Source: DATKYV01 sp035528275 (GTDB taxonomy: Bacteria > Acidobacteriota > Terriglobia > UBA7540). Taken from it: a DNA stretch of 14,608 nucleotides. The translations under genes were made by a program, and so were the position numbers. Under the pieces are notes generated by a model that did no database searches, was not told where the DNA came from, and saw only the letters and a program-made list of their open reading frames with translations. This document shows, piece after piece, positions 8,094 through 14,608 of the stretch. Within the stretch, counting starts at the first letter, position 1; each line of letters opens with the position of its first letter. The stretch lies in the NCBI GenBank assembly GCA_035528275.1, contig DATKYV010000135.1:1-14608 (forward strand), in the 5' to 3' direction.

Positions 8094-8487
8094 AGAGGCC
8101 GCGCAAAGCCTTGGCGGCGCCGGCCAGGTCTGAAACACCCAACACCACATCGGCCTTCTTCCCACCTTTGGCGACACTGCCGAAGGCGTACTCGACGTTG
8201 ACGTTGGCTTGTCCCAGCCGCTCTCCGACGCTGCCCAAGACGCCCGGCTTGTCGGGCAGGGTAAGACGGAGCACTTCTTCTTCCGTAATCCGAAGCCCCA
8301 GGCCTTGCAGCACTTTCTTAGCTTTCGCCGGACTGTTCACCTGAAGGCGTATCGGGCTCTCACCTCCCATCGTGCAGGCCGAGAACCCGGTGATGTTCAC
8401 CTTGGCGTCCCCGAGCGCCTTGGCAATTCGGCCCAGCTGGCCGGGCGCGCTTTCAACCCATACGGTGATTTGTTTGGACTTAGCCAT
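8092..8487 (-). CDS. Small protein of two tandem ACT domains
   Basis: This 131-residue protein consists almost wholly of two ACT modules. The first (about 6-66) has the ligand-loop pattern ESAPGQLGRIAKALGDAKVN. The second (about 73-131) has LPDKPGVLGSVGERLGQANV. ACT domains bind amino acids or similar small molecules at dimer interfaces and normally control an attached enzyme; a free-standing pair such as this (COG4747-like) probably acts as an amino-acid sensor or a separate regulatory subunit. The target is unknown and no amino-acid biosynthesis gene is in the window. It is cytoplasmic, with no signal or membrane segment. ATG 8487 has AGGAGG at 8500-8495, seven bases upstream. It converges on fadE and stands alone, with no minus-strand gene recognised directly upstream. 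Confidence 0.85.
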   Translation of the reverse strand: MAKSKQITVWVESAPGQLGRIAKALGDAKVNITGFSACTMGGESPIRLQVNSPAKAKKVLQGLGLRITEEEVLRLTLPDKPGVLGSVGERLGQANVNVEYAFGSVAKGGKKADVVLGVSDLAGAAKALRGL

Positions 8488-8740
8488 TTTTGTTCCTCCT
8501 GATTACACGCGTACCTGTGCGGTCAAGCCGCTTGCGGCCGGCCAAGATCATTCATTGGAATCCCCACCGGAAGCCGTTCGCTCGGGATTCTCACTGGGCA
8601 TGCCTCCTGAGGAGATCTTGCGGCTCACGATGGCCAGCGCGTAGCAGGCTTGCCGTGACGCTACGATACCCCCGCGCGCTGGAAGAGTAAAGGTGACCGG
8701 CCAGAGGAGGAATCCCGGGCATTGTTTGGTGTGAGGCGGC

Positions 8741-8766
8741 ATTTCCTGATTCCCAAATCGGGAAAT
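8741..8766. repeat. 10-bp inverted repeat, possible operator
   Basis: ATTTCCTGAT at 8741-8750 pairs with ATCGGGAAAT at 8757-8766 across a six-base spacer; nine pairs are Watson-Crick and one is T-G. It ends 18 bases before the -35 box of the candidate kinase promoter, a common place for an activator or repressor site. No T tract follows, so a terminator is less likely. Confidence 0.5.
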
Positions 8767-8784
8767 AACTGACCGCCAAACCGC

Positions 8785-8812
8785 TTGACATCGCTCGCAA
8801 AGCGTGCAAATT
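8785..8812 (+). promoter_or_regulatory. Candidate promoter of the kinase-cyclase pair
   Basis: A perfect -35 box TTGACA (8785-8790) is followed after 16 bases by CAAATT (8807-8812), which matches the -10 consensus at only three of six positions. The weak -10 would suit an activated promoter. Its position fits the GTG 8864 start, with a leader of about 45 bases. Confidence 0.4.
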
Positions 8813-8850
8813 GGAACGTTGCCCGAGCATTCCAATGATCCATCGCTTCG

Positions 8851-8855
8851 AGGAG
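8851..8855 (+). promoter_or_regulatory. Ribosome binding site that decides the kinase start
   Basis: AGGAG lies eight bases before GTG 8864. The longer reading from GTG 8804 adds 20 residues unlike any kinase N-terminus, begins within the promoter and lacks a site of its own. Confidence 0.65.
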
Positions 8856-8863
8856 ATTCCACT

Positions 8864-9823
8864 GTGCGTCGCATCGAAGATGTTCACGTCGTCGCGGTAG
8901 GCAGCACGAATTTCGACCTTGTCGTGAAGGCCGAACGCTTGCCCAAAGAAGGCGAGAGTATGCTGGCCACGGATCTCAAATTCTTTCCGGGCGGCAAGGG
9001 GGCGAACCAAGCGGTGGGCGTGGCGCGCCTGGGCGCGAAGACGACGTTTATCGGCTCGGTCGGCCAGGACATGATCGGAGATTTCCTGATTCGCGGTTTG
9101 GAATCGAATGGCATCGACGTCTCGTGGGTCCGTCGCGACCCTGATCGCACCACCGGGTGTGCCTGCATCATGCTCTTTCCCAATGGCAACAATTCCATTG
9201 TCGTCGACCCTTCCGCGAACTTCGCCCTCAGCCGAAGCGATCTGGAAAGAGCGGAGAAGGTCATCGTCGCCGCCGACGCGCTTTGCACGGTCCTGGAAAT
9301 CCCCATCGAGGTTGTGGAAGCGGCGCTGCAAATTGCCCGCAAGGCCGGGAAGCTGACGGTGCTGGACGCCGGGCCCCCGCGGCACTGTCCCCCGGAAATC
9401 CTGAAGCTTGCGGATATCGTCTCGCCCAACGAAACCGAACTCGAGCACCTGACGGGAGAGAAGGTTTCGGGCCGCGTCTCGGCGCAGGAAGCCGCGACGA
9501 AACTCTTGGAGCTGGGAGTCCGGACGGTCGTTCTGAAGCTGGGAAGCGACGGCGCAATGTTGGTGACGCGCGAGGGCGCGAAGCACTTTCCGGCTTGCAG
9601 AGTTGATGCCGTGGATCCCACGGCCGCCGGCGACGCCTTCACAGCTGCACTCACCGTCCAACTTGCTGCTGGAGCCACGATCGAAGCGGCGATTCAATAC
9701 GCGAACTTCGCGGGCGCATTGGCCGTCACCAAGCTGGGCGCCCAGCCGTCACTGCCCACCCGAGCCGAAATCGAGGAGTTCGCCGCCCGCAACGCCAAGC
9801 CCTCTCCCCAAAAGTCAAAGTGA
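8864..9823 (+). CDS. rbsK: Ribokinase-like PfkB-family sugar kinase
   Basis: This 319-residue cytoplasmic kinase phosphorylates a sugar or related alcohol with ATP; ribose is the best guess. It opens with the ribokinase strand VVAVGSTNFDLVVKAERLPKEGE. The first PfkB signature, FPGGKGANQAVGVARLG, is at 41-57, the NETE motif that helps hold magnesium and phosphate at 189-192, and the second signature DPTAAGDAFTAAL at 251-263 with catalytic base Asp257. The TAAGD form is the one typical of ribokinases. Start GTG 8864 is chosen from its ribosome site and the family N-terminus. The cyclase gene follows after only eight bases, so the two are probably co-transcribed. There is no rbsD or ribose transporter beside it, so another substrate (a nucleoside or a different pentose or ketohexose) is possible. 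Confidence 0.82.
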   Translation: MRRIEDVHVVAVGSTNFDLVVKAERLPKEGESMLATDLKFFPGGKGANQAVGVARLGAKTTFIGSVGQDMIGDFLIRGLESNGIDVSWVRRDPDRTTGCACIMLFPNGNNSIVVDPSANFALSRSDLERAEKVIVAADALCTVLEIPIEVVEAALQIARKAGKLTVLDAGPPRHCPPEILKLADIVSPNETELEHLTGEKVSGRVSAQEAATKLLELGVRTVVLKLGSDGAMLVTREGAKHFPACRVDAVDPTAAGDAFTAALTVQLAAGATIEAAIQYANFAGALAVTKLGAQPSLPTRAEIEEFAARNAKPSPQKSK

Positions 9824-9831
9824 GAGCGTCG

Positions 9832-10491
9832 ATGAAGAGGTTCGTGGAGCTCAGTCATCCGCTTCAGGATGGCATGCGGGTATATCCGGGCCTTCCGAGC
9901 CCGAAGATCGGAGCACTGTTCACTCACGAAGAGTCCCGCTCGCGCTATGAGGGGAAAGCGGAATTCTACATTGGCAAGGTCGAACTCACCTGCAACGTCG
10001 GGACTTATCTGGACAGCCCGTTTCATCGCTACCCGAACGGAGCCGATTTGAGCCAAATTCCTCTTGAAGATGTTGCCGGGCTTCAGGGGATCGTGCTGGA
10101 AGGGACTGTTTCGTCGACTCGCGCGGTGTCTCTCAAATGTTCCGAGGCGGACCTGAAGGGTAAAGCGGTTCTGGTGAGGACGGGATGGGACGAGCGCTGG
10201 GGAACGGAAAGGTATTGGGAGCCCGGGCCCTTTCTATCCGATGAGTCAATCGATCTGCTTGCTCGCGCCAAGCCCAAGCTGGTAGGAGTGGATTTCTGGA
10301 ACGTGGATGACACGACGAATCCCGCCCGGCCCGCGCACACCCGGTTGCTGGCGATGGGCATTCTGATTGTCGAGCACCTGTGCAATCTTGTGGATCTTCC
10401 TCGCAGCGGTTTCAGGTTTCATGCGGTTCCTCTCCGGATAGTCCGCGGAGCGTCCTTCCCGGTTCGTGCCTTCGCTGAAGTCGAAGAGTAA
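9832..10491 (+). CDS. Cyclase-family (KynB-like fold) protein with altered metal site
   Basis: This 219-residue protein matches the bacterial cyclase/arylformamidase family (polyketide cyclases, kynurenine formamidase, isatin hydrolase): ELSHPLQDGMRVYPG at the N-terminus, a GT-x-x-D-x-P-x-H core, GVDFWNVDD, then AHTRLL and IVEHLCNL and a C-terminal PLRIVRGASFPVRAFA. The usual metal motif HxGTHxD reads NVGTYLD here: the two histidines are N55 and Y59, while D61, H65, H169 and E181 are kept. Metal-dependent amide or lactone hydrolysis as in KynB is therefore uncertain. ATG 9832 is preferred; GTG 9820 overlaps the kinase stop and lacks a ribosome site. With the kinase eight bases upstream, a role in opening or closing a ring of a sugar-derived or aromatic compound could be imagined, but the substrate is unknown. 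Confidence 0.78.
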   Translation: MKRFVELSHPLQDGMRVYPGLPSPKIGALFTHEESRSRYEGKAEFYIGKVELTCNVGTYLDSPFHRYPNGADLSQIPLEDVAGLQGIVLEGTVSSTRAVSLKCSEADLKGKAVLVRTGWDERWGTERYWEPGPFLSDESIDLLARAKPKLVGVDFWNVDDTTNPARPAHTRLLAMGILIVEHLCNLVDLPRSGFRFHAVPLRIVRGASFPVRAFAEVEE

Positions 10492-10554
10492 AGCACCAAG
10501 CCGAACCAAGTCCCGGCAGGCGACCCACGGCACTTCACGCTTCTGCAGATACCA

Positions 10555-11985
10555 TCAGTCAAGGATGACGTTGCCGAGGAACCCGCGGTTTTCGCCGGCG
10601 GCGTCGCGGACCAGCACGCTCACACGGTAGGTCTCCGCTGGCAGGGACACAGCCTTGTCCAGCCGAACCACTTCTCGCGGGTCAACGTCCAGCAACTTCT
10701 CATGCTTCAACTCTTCCCCGAACTTGCTGTAGAACACCGCCTCCAGCGTGCCGGGGACGAACACCCCGAAGACGCCTTTCAATGTAACACGCTCATTCTC
10801 GGTCTTTGCTGAGAGCGGCTCGCTGATGGCGCCTGCCCAGACGGCGTCTTTGATGGGGTTGGGCGCGCGAGTGGGCGACCAATGGACGGGAAACGAATAC
10901 TCCTCGCCCGGGTCGAGCGTGGCGTAGGGGCTCAAAACTTCGGATTCAAAGAAGTAAGGCGTCTTCTTCGGATCGTTCTCTAGGACCTGGTCGAAGGGCC
11001 CGCGCGAGATGGTTCCGGGCCCGTCGTTCCAGGACTCGACCGAGGCGTTGTCCGGATACTCCATTCCCGGGAAGTATTTGAAGTTCTCGACCAGGCAGAT
11101 GTCCTTCTGGCCGTTCACCACGGCGTACCAGCCGGCATTGGAGTCCGCGGCGACTTTCCCCACGCGGTAGAGGTAATGGATGCGCAGCATTCGGCCGTTG
11201 TCAATCACCTGATAGCTCGGGTGGCGGGCGTCGCCGTAAGGCTTGTAATAGCCTTCGGGAAACCTGCTCTTCGGGTTGAGCGGCAAGTACATATAGAGTT
11301 CCGGATTGGGTTTTGAGGGGTCCCTGGCGTCGGCGGCGTCGTTCTGGATCAGGTGCCAGATCCCCCAGCGAATTTGCCGGCGGCTGATATTGCGCATCAC
11401 CTGCTCGACCTTGATGCGTGTGGTCCCGGCGTATACATGAAACGTCCTGACAAACTGCACGCCCGAGCGCGGGTCCTTGGGACTGGTGACGCGAAGCGTG
11501 ACCTCGCCGGAATTGTTGGTGAGCACTTCGGCGTCCCACTTGCTCCCATCGAGAATGTAATAAGGAATACTCGGCCATTCGTTGTCATCCGCCCAGCCTT
11601 CCGGCCCCGGCCAGACCTTATCACCACCGTAGTTGGCCCACCCGGCTTTCAAATTGTTCTGTTCGGGAGGCAGCACTTTGCCCGCCAGGTCGCGATTTAC
11701 AAAGAAGTATTCCTGGTCGCCGAGCTGAAGCTGGATGGCCCGTCCACCCAGTTCGGGAGCGATGTCGAGCGTGATGAGGCCATTCGTCAGCCGATAGACG
11801 TTCCAACCGTTGTACTGGGTTCTTTCAAGCTTTGCCCCAAAGGAAGGCGCGGGTGCTGCCATGGCATACCTCACAGAAATGACCTCGGATTTCGTCGGGA
11901 ACGAATCGATTCCCCCAGGACCTGGGAAGGGGGCGAAAAGGAGAGCGAGGGCGGGGACCACAGCGCATTGCAGAACGCGTTTCAT
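10555..11985 (-). CDS. Secreted DUF4380 protein (mutarotase-like fold)
   Basis: This 476-residue protein begins with a signal peptide (MKRVLQ, then a hydrophobic core ALALLFAPF). The first domain (about 50-370) carries the DUF4380-type features NGLITLDIAPELGGRAIQL (68-86) and GGDKVWPGPEGW (120-131). Later come WGIWHLIQN (207-215) and FESEVLSPYATLDPGEEYSF (346-365). The last two recall the catalytic His and the C-terminal Glu plus 'PGEEY' strand of aldose epimerases, suggesting a galactose-mutarotase fold. About 100 residues with beta-strand character follow. Function is not established; sugar binding or mutarotation outside the cytoplasm is inferred from fold hints and from its neighbours, a secreted epimerase 29 bases upstream and xylB. 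The start ATG 11985 follows GAGGAG by six bases; the longer reading to 12147 would overlap the epimerase and hide the signal peptide. The last gene of this operon. Confidence 0.75.
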   Translation of the reverse strand: MKRVLQCAVVPALALLFAPFPGPGGIDSFPTKSEVISVRYAMAAPAPSFGAKLERTQYNGWNVYRLTNGLITLDIAPELGGRAIQLQLGDQEYFFVNRDLAGKVLPPEQNNLKAGWANYGGDKVWPGPEGWADDNEWPSIPYYILDGSKWDAEVLTNNSGEVTLRVTSPKDPRSGVQFVRTFHVYAGTTRIKVEQVMRNISRRQIRWGIWHLIQNDAADARDPSKPNPELYMYLPLNPKSRFPEGYYKPYGDARHPSYQVIDNGRMLRIHYLYRVGKVAADSNAGWYAVVNGQKDICLVENFKYFPGMEYPDNASVESWNDGPGTISRGPFDQVLENDPKKTPYFFESEVLSPYATLDPGEEYSFPVHWSPTRAPNPIKDAVWAGAISEPLSAKTENERVTLKGVFGVFVPGTLEAVFYSKFGEELKHEKLLDVDPREVVRLDKAVSLPAETYRVSVLVRDAAGENRGFLGNVILD

Positions 11986-11991
11986 CGAGAA

Positions 11992-11997
11992 CTCCTC
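11992..11997 (-). promoter_or_regulatory. Ribosome binding site that decides the DUF4380 start
   Basis: GAGGAG on the minus strand, six bases before ATG 11985 and directly in front of the signal peptide. It lies in the 29-base gap after the epimerase stop. Confidence 0.75.
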
Positions 11998-12014
11998 ACG
12001 CCGGCCTGCGTGGC

Positions 12015-13115
12015 TCAATAGCCCGAAGGGACAATCCAGTACGTGGCGCTGAAACTCTTTCCGGGGTCGAGAGCGATCAGTCCCTTGAACTTGCCTTCGT
12101 GGACGAGGTTGAAGGCGTTGGTCGGTCCGGTCTGCGGCTCGATGCAAATCAGTGTGTTGTCGAGCGGCGCATACACAATCGCGAAGTCGAACTCTTTGCC
12201 GTACACGACCTCGATTTTTCCGGTTTTGCCCCGAACCCAGATTCGCCCGTGGCCCTCCGAGTCGCGTTTCAGTGCGGAAAACCCATCGTCAATAAACTGC
12301 TTGCCGAGAGTGAAGCTCTTGGTCACACCGGCGAGGAACGACTCCGTCGGTTCCGTTTCACCCGAGGGGATCAAGGCTTCGTCAACAATCCAGTGCTTTT
12401 CGGCGCCAACGCTGATGGTCCATTCCTCGCGCGGGCCTTCCGGGCGGAAGTAGGGGTGATACCCGAAGTGTACCGGCATGGGAGAGCCGCCGATGTTTTC
12501 GACCTTCGTCGTGCACTCCAGCTTTCCATCCTTCAGGCGATAGGTCACTTCGTACACGTGGGCGAAGGGAAACTGAGCCATCAAATCCGGGTATTTGTAG
12601 AACTCGAGACGCGAAGTAACAAAAGCGCCCTGGGTGTCGGATGCGCCGGATTCCACCACTTCCCAGCGCGGGTCGAACACGATGACACCGTGGAGGGGAA
12701 AATTCTTGGGCGGAACGTGCAGAATGTTCCCCAGCGAATCGTTCAAGAGATATTTCTTGCTCTGGAAATAATAGTGATCTCCGTTGATCCGGTTCGCAAA
12801 AGGCGCCAGGAAGGGGATTCCGCTGCCGAACCAGCGCTTCTCGAGGTAGCTCTTGAACGATTCGGGAGGAATCAACACGTCTTTTCCATTCACCTTGAAT
12901 TCGTAGGCGAAGTTTCCCATGTCGGGGGCGATACCAAGATCCATGTTGCGCGCCGAATCGATCAGGTGGTACGTGGTGTGCCCCTCGACAACTTTCTTGG
13001 AAACCGCATAGCTCCCGGACCGTTCCGGTGTACCCTCAGCCGGCATCGCAGACCCCCGTTGCCCAAATGGAATGATCAAAGCCAGAAAACAAACGACGGC
13101 GAATCGAGATGTCAT
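12015..13115 (-). CDS. Secreted aldose 1-epimerase (GalM-like)
   Basis: This 366-residue protein interconverts alpha and beta anomers of a sugar. A signal peptide (MTSRFAVVCFLALIIPFG, likely cleaved near GSA at 21-23) places it in the periplasm or outside. The family motifs are present: PFANRING (105-112) with the substrate-binding Asn-Arg pair, the first conserved histidine in PLHGVIVFD (H142), the catalytic acid H220 in VHFGYHPYFR, and the catalytic base E326 in ICIEPQTGPTNAFN. Most GalM enzymes are cytoplasmic; the exported form suggests the sugar is released from a polymer outside the cell. ATG 13115 has GAGAGGGA just upstream; the ATG at 13120 hits a stop after two codons. It lies 65 bases after xylB and 29 before the DUF4380 gene, all minus strand, so one operon is likely. 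The exact sugar is not known. Confidence 0.87.
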   Translation of the reverse strand: MTSRFAVVCFLALIIPFGQRGSAMPAEGTPERSGSYAVSKKVVEGHTTYHLIDSARNMDLGIAPDMGNFAYEFKVNGKDVLIPPESFKSYLEKRWFGSGIPFLAPFANRINGDHYYFQSKKYLLNDSLGNILHVPPKNFPLHGVIVFDPRWEVVESGASDTQGAFVTSRLEFYKYPDLMAQFPFAHVYEVTYRLKDGKLECTTKVENIGGSPMPVHFGYHPYFRPEGPREEWTISVGAEKHWIVDEALIPSGETEPTESFLAGVTKSFTLGKQFIDDGFSALKRDSEGHGRIWVRGKTGKIEVVYGKEFDFAIVYAPLDNTLICIEPQTGPTNAFNLVHEGKFKGLIALDPGKSFSATYWIVPSGY

Positions 13116-13180
13116 GCCATTCCCTCTCTCGAGTTTTTTGCAGCGGCGGCTAAGCCCGACGACGCAGTCTGAAGCTCAAG

Positions 13181-14608
13181 CTAAGGCCGACGCGCCTCAT
13201 CTCCAAGCGCCGCCAACTGGTGAGCGAGGTCGCGCACGGTGGGGTACAGGCTACGGTAGATTTGGTAAAACCGGTCGTATTCCTGCACGTTGGCGGCAAT
13301 GGGTGCCATGCGCTCGCGAATTTGGATGGCCTCGCGCGCCGATTCCTCGACCGAAGAATAGATCTTCGCGCCCACGCCGGCCAGCAGGGCAGCGCCCAAC
13401 GCCGAGCCTTCCGAAGTCCGCAGCGTCACCAGCTCTTTACCATAGACGTCGGCCTGGATTTGCCGCCAGAAGAAGCTGCGCGAGCCGCCCCCCGAAGCGC
13501 GAATCTGCTCGACGGGGATTCCCAATTCCTTGAAGATCTCGAGCGAGTCCCGCAGGCTGAACGCCACGCCTTCGAGGATGGACCGAATCAGATGCCCGCG
13601 TGTGTGCGAGGCCGTCAGCCCGAACCACATGCCACGCGCCCGGGCGTCGAGGTGAGGGGTGCGCTCGCCCATCAGATAGGGAAGCCACAACAAGCCTTCG
13701 CTCCCCGGCGGGACCTTCGCCGCCTGGGCAATCAAAAGATCGTAAGGATCAACGCCGGTTTGTTTTGCCAGCCAGGCCTCTGACATCCCGAAATGCTCGC
13801 GGAACCAGCGTAGCGAGAGTCCCGCGCCCTGAGTAACACCCATGACGTGCCATTTGCCGGGAACCGCATGGCAGAAAGTGTGAATGCGCCCCTGGGGATC
13901 GAGCGTGGGCGTTTCGGTGAAAGCAAAGATGACGCCTGAGGTTCCCAGCGTGGCGGAAGTCAATCCCGGCAGCACGATGCCGTTGCCGATGGCACTCGAA
14001 GCCTGGTCGCCTCCTCCACCCACGACGCGTGTGCCGGCCTTGAGTCCGGTCACCAACGCTGTTTCCCGCGTAATTTGGCCAGTTATTTCCGGCGACTCGT
14101 AGGCGCGGGGGAGAAGCTTGGAATCGAGCTCAAGCGCTCCCAGCATCTCCTGCGACCAGCGGCGGTTGGTCACGTCGAAGAGCAATGTGCCGGAAGCGTC
14201 CGAGACGTCGGTGGCGAATTCACCGGTCAGACGAAATCGGATGTAGTCCTTGGGCAGGAGGAAATGCGCGGCGCGCTCAAATGTCTCCGGCTCGTTATCT
14301 CGGACCCAGAGGATCTTGGGCGCGCTGAAGCCGGTGAGGGCAGGATTTGAAACCAGCCGGATGAGCTGCTCCGCCCCCACCTGGTCGGTGATCCAATCGC
14401 ATTGGTCCTGGCTGCGCTGGTCGCACCAGATGAGGGAGGGGCGGAGGACGGCGCGGGTTTGATCGAGCAGCACGACGCCGTGCATCTGGCCGGATAGGCC
14501 CACGGCGGCAATATCCACGCCCGTCGTGCGGGCATCCGCCAGCGCGGCGCGGACTGCCTCCACAGTTGCGCCCCACCAGTCTTCCGGGTCCTGCTCCGCC
14601 CACCCGGG
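13181..14608 (-). CDS. xylB: Xylulokinase (N-terminus outside window)
   Basis: This FGGY-family kinase phosphorylates D-xylulose to xylulose 5-phosphate. The reading frame stays open to base 14608, and the first visible residues PGWAEQDPEDWW match the segment near residue 40 of E. coli XylB, so roughly 40 residues, including the first ATP-loop aspartate, lie outside. The 475 visible residues contain GLSGQMHG (37-44), SLIWCDQRS (58-66), LLPKDYIRFRLTGEFATDVSDASG (117-140) and GGGGDQASSAIGNG (197-210) with catalytic Asp201. LPYLMGERTPHLD is at 309-321 and the ATP-binding ASGGGSRSFFWRQIQADV at 371-388. The protein is cytoplasmic. The GTG at 14563 sits inside the conserved helix and is not the start. 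Xylose isomerase is not in view but may lie upstream. Followed by two secreted sugar-epimerase-like proteins. Confidence 0.92.
   Translation of the reverse strand, partial: PGWAEQDPEDWWGATVEAVRAALADARTTGVDIAAVGLSGQMHGVVLLDQTRAVLRPSLIWCDQRSQDQCDWITDQVGAEQLIRLVSNPALTGFSAPKILWVRDNEPETFERAAHFLLPKDYIRFRLTGEFATDVSDASGTLLFDVTNRRWSQEMLGALELDSKLLPRAYESPEITGQITRETALVTGLKAGTRVVGGGGDQASSAIGNGIVLPGLTSATLGTSGVIFAFTETPTLDPQGRIHTFCHAVPGKWHVMGVTQGAGLSLRWFREHFGMSEAWLAKQTGVDPYDLLIAQAAKVPPGSEGLLWLPYLMGERTPHLDARARGMWFGLTASHTRGHLIRSILEGVAFSLRDSLEIFKELGIPVEQIRASGGGSRSFFWRQIQADVYGKELVTLRTSEGSALGAALLAGVGAKIYSSVEESAREAIQIRERMAPIAANVQEYDRFYQIYRSLYPTVRDLAHQLAALGDEARRP

Larger units (their letters stand above)
8488..8863. 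other. Intergenic region between the ACT gene and the kinase
   Basis: These 376 bases separate two divergent genes. I see the ACT ribosome binding site (8495-8500), a small inverted repeat CGTAGC/GCTACG (8640-8645 and 8660-8665), a larger inverted repeat (8741-8766), a TTGACA-type promoter (8785-8812) and the kinase ribosome binding site. The stretch 8505-8740 holds no gene I can support: short frames exist on both strands but none combines a ribosome site, recognisable protein and sensible length. Confidence 0.6.

Noticed and set aside
8501..8545. Minus-strand promoter TTGACC...TGTAAT for the ACT gene
   Set aside because: The spacer is only 13 bases, and the -10 box would leave the ribosome site at or before the transcript start.
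8548..8874. Minus-strand frame (108 codons) in the ACT-kinase intergenic region, with AGGAGG near an inner ATG and GTG
   Set aside because: The AGGAGG is too close to the ATG, and the frames that follow encode only 17 to 21 residues. The longer frame overlaps the kinase promoter and start and has no recognisable content.
12099..13172. Long open frame (357 codons) on the plus strand across the epimerase gene
   Set aside because: It is the mirror of a gene with clear epimerase motifs and a signal peptide. Its translation has no recognisable motif, and such shadows are common in high-GC DNA.
13150..13192. Near-duplicate CTAAGCCCGACG / CTAAGGCCGACG around the end of xylB
   Set aside because: Two 12-base copies with one difference; too short and isolated to call a repeat element or attachment site.
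1..14608. CRISPR arrays, tRNA or rRNA genes, insertion sequences, phage or defence genes
   Set aside because: No regularly spaced repeats, no cloverleaf or rRNA sequence, and no transposase, integrase or nuclease-like protein was seen in any frame.

Overview
The window is high-GC bacterial DNA with tightly packed genes, no RNA genes, no phage or transposon genes and no CRISPR array. The gene content (a PpiD-like foldase, a GT39 membrane glycosyltransferase with a periplasmic tail, a fadN-fadA-fadE operon, secreted DUF4380 and mutarotase proteins) would suit an Acidobacteriota-type Gram-negative soil or sediment bacterium. That assignment is inference; no marker gene here proves it.

Layout. 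(1) 1-675 (+): C-terminal part of a periplasmic peptidyl-prolyl isomerase of the PpiD/SurA type, cut by the window edge. (2) 846-2391 (+): a GT39 glycosyltransferase split in two frames by one extra base in a run of six G. (3) 2415-8093 (+): a fatty-acid beta-oxidation operon, fadN-fadA-fadE, with a good sigma70-like promoter in front and a strong hairpin behind. Together the three enzymes give acyl-CoA dehydrogenation, hydration plus 3-hydroxyacyl oxidation, and thiolysis. (4) 8092-8487 (-): a small protein of two tandem ACT domains. (5) 8488-8863: an intergenic stretch holding an inverted repeat and a candidate promoter. (6) 8864-10491 (+): a ribokinase-like PfkB kinase followed closely by a cyclase-family protein in which two usual metal-binding histidines are replaced. 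(7) 10555-14608 (-): a sugar operon read right to left: xylulokinase (its start lies outside the window), a secreted aldose 1-epimerase, and a secreted DUF4380 protein with mutarotase-like features.

The window looks like ordinary catabolic chromosome: fatty-acid oxidation beside sugar (pentose) handling. I see no convincing new defence, mobile or biosynthetic system. The points most worth a second look are the G-run frameshift, the cyclase with altered metal ligands and its kinase partner, the pair of secreted mutarotase-fold proteins behind xylB, the heptamer repeat inside the fad operon and the inverted repeat before the kinase.
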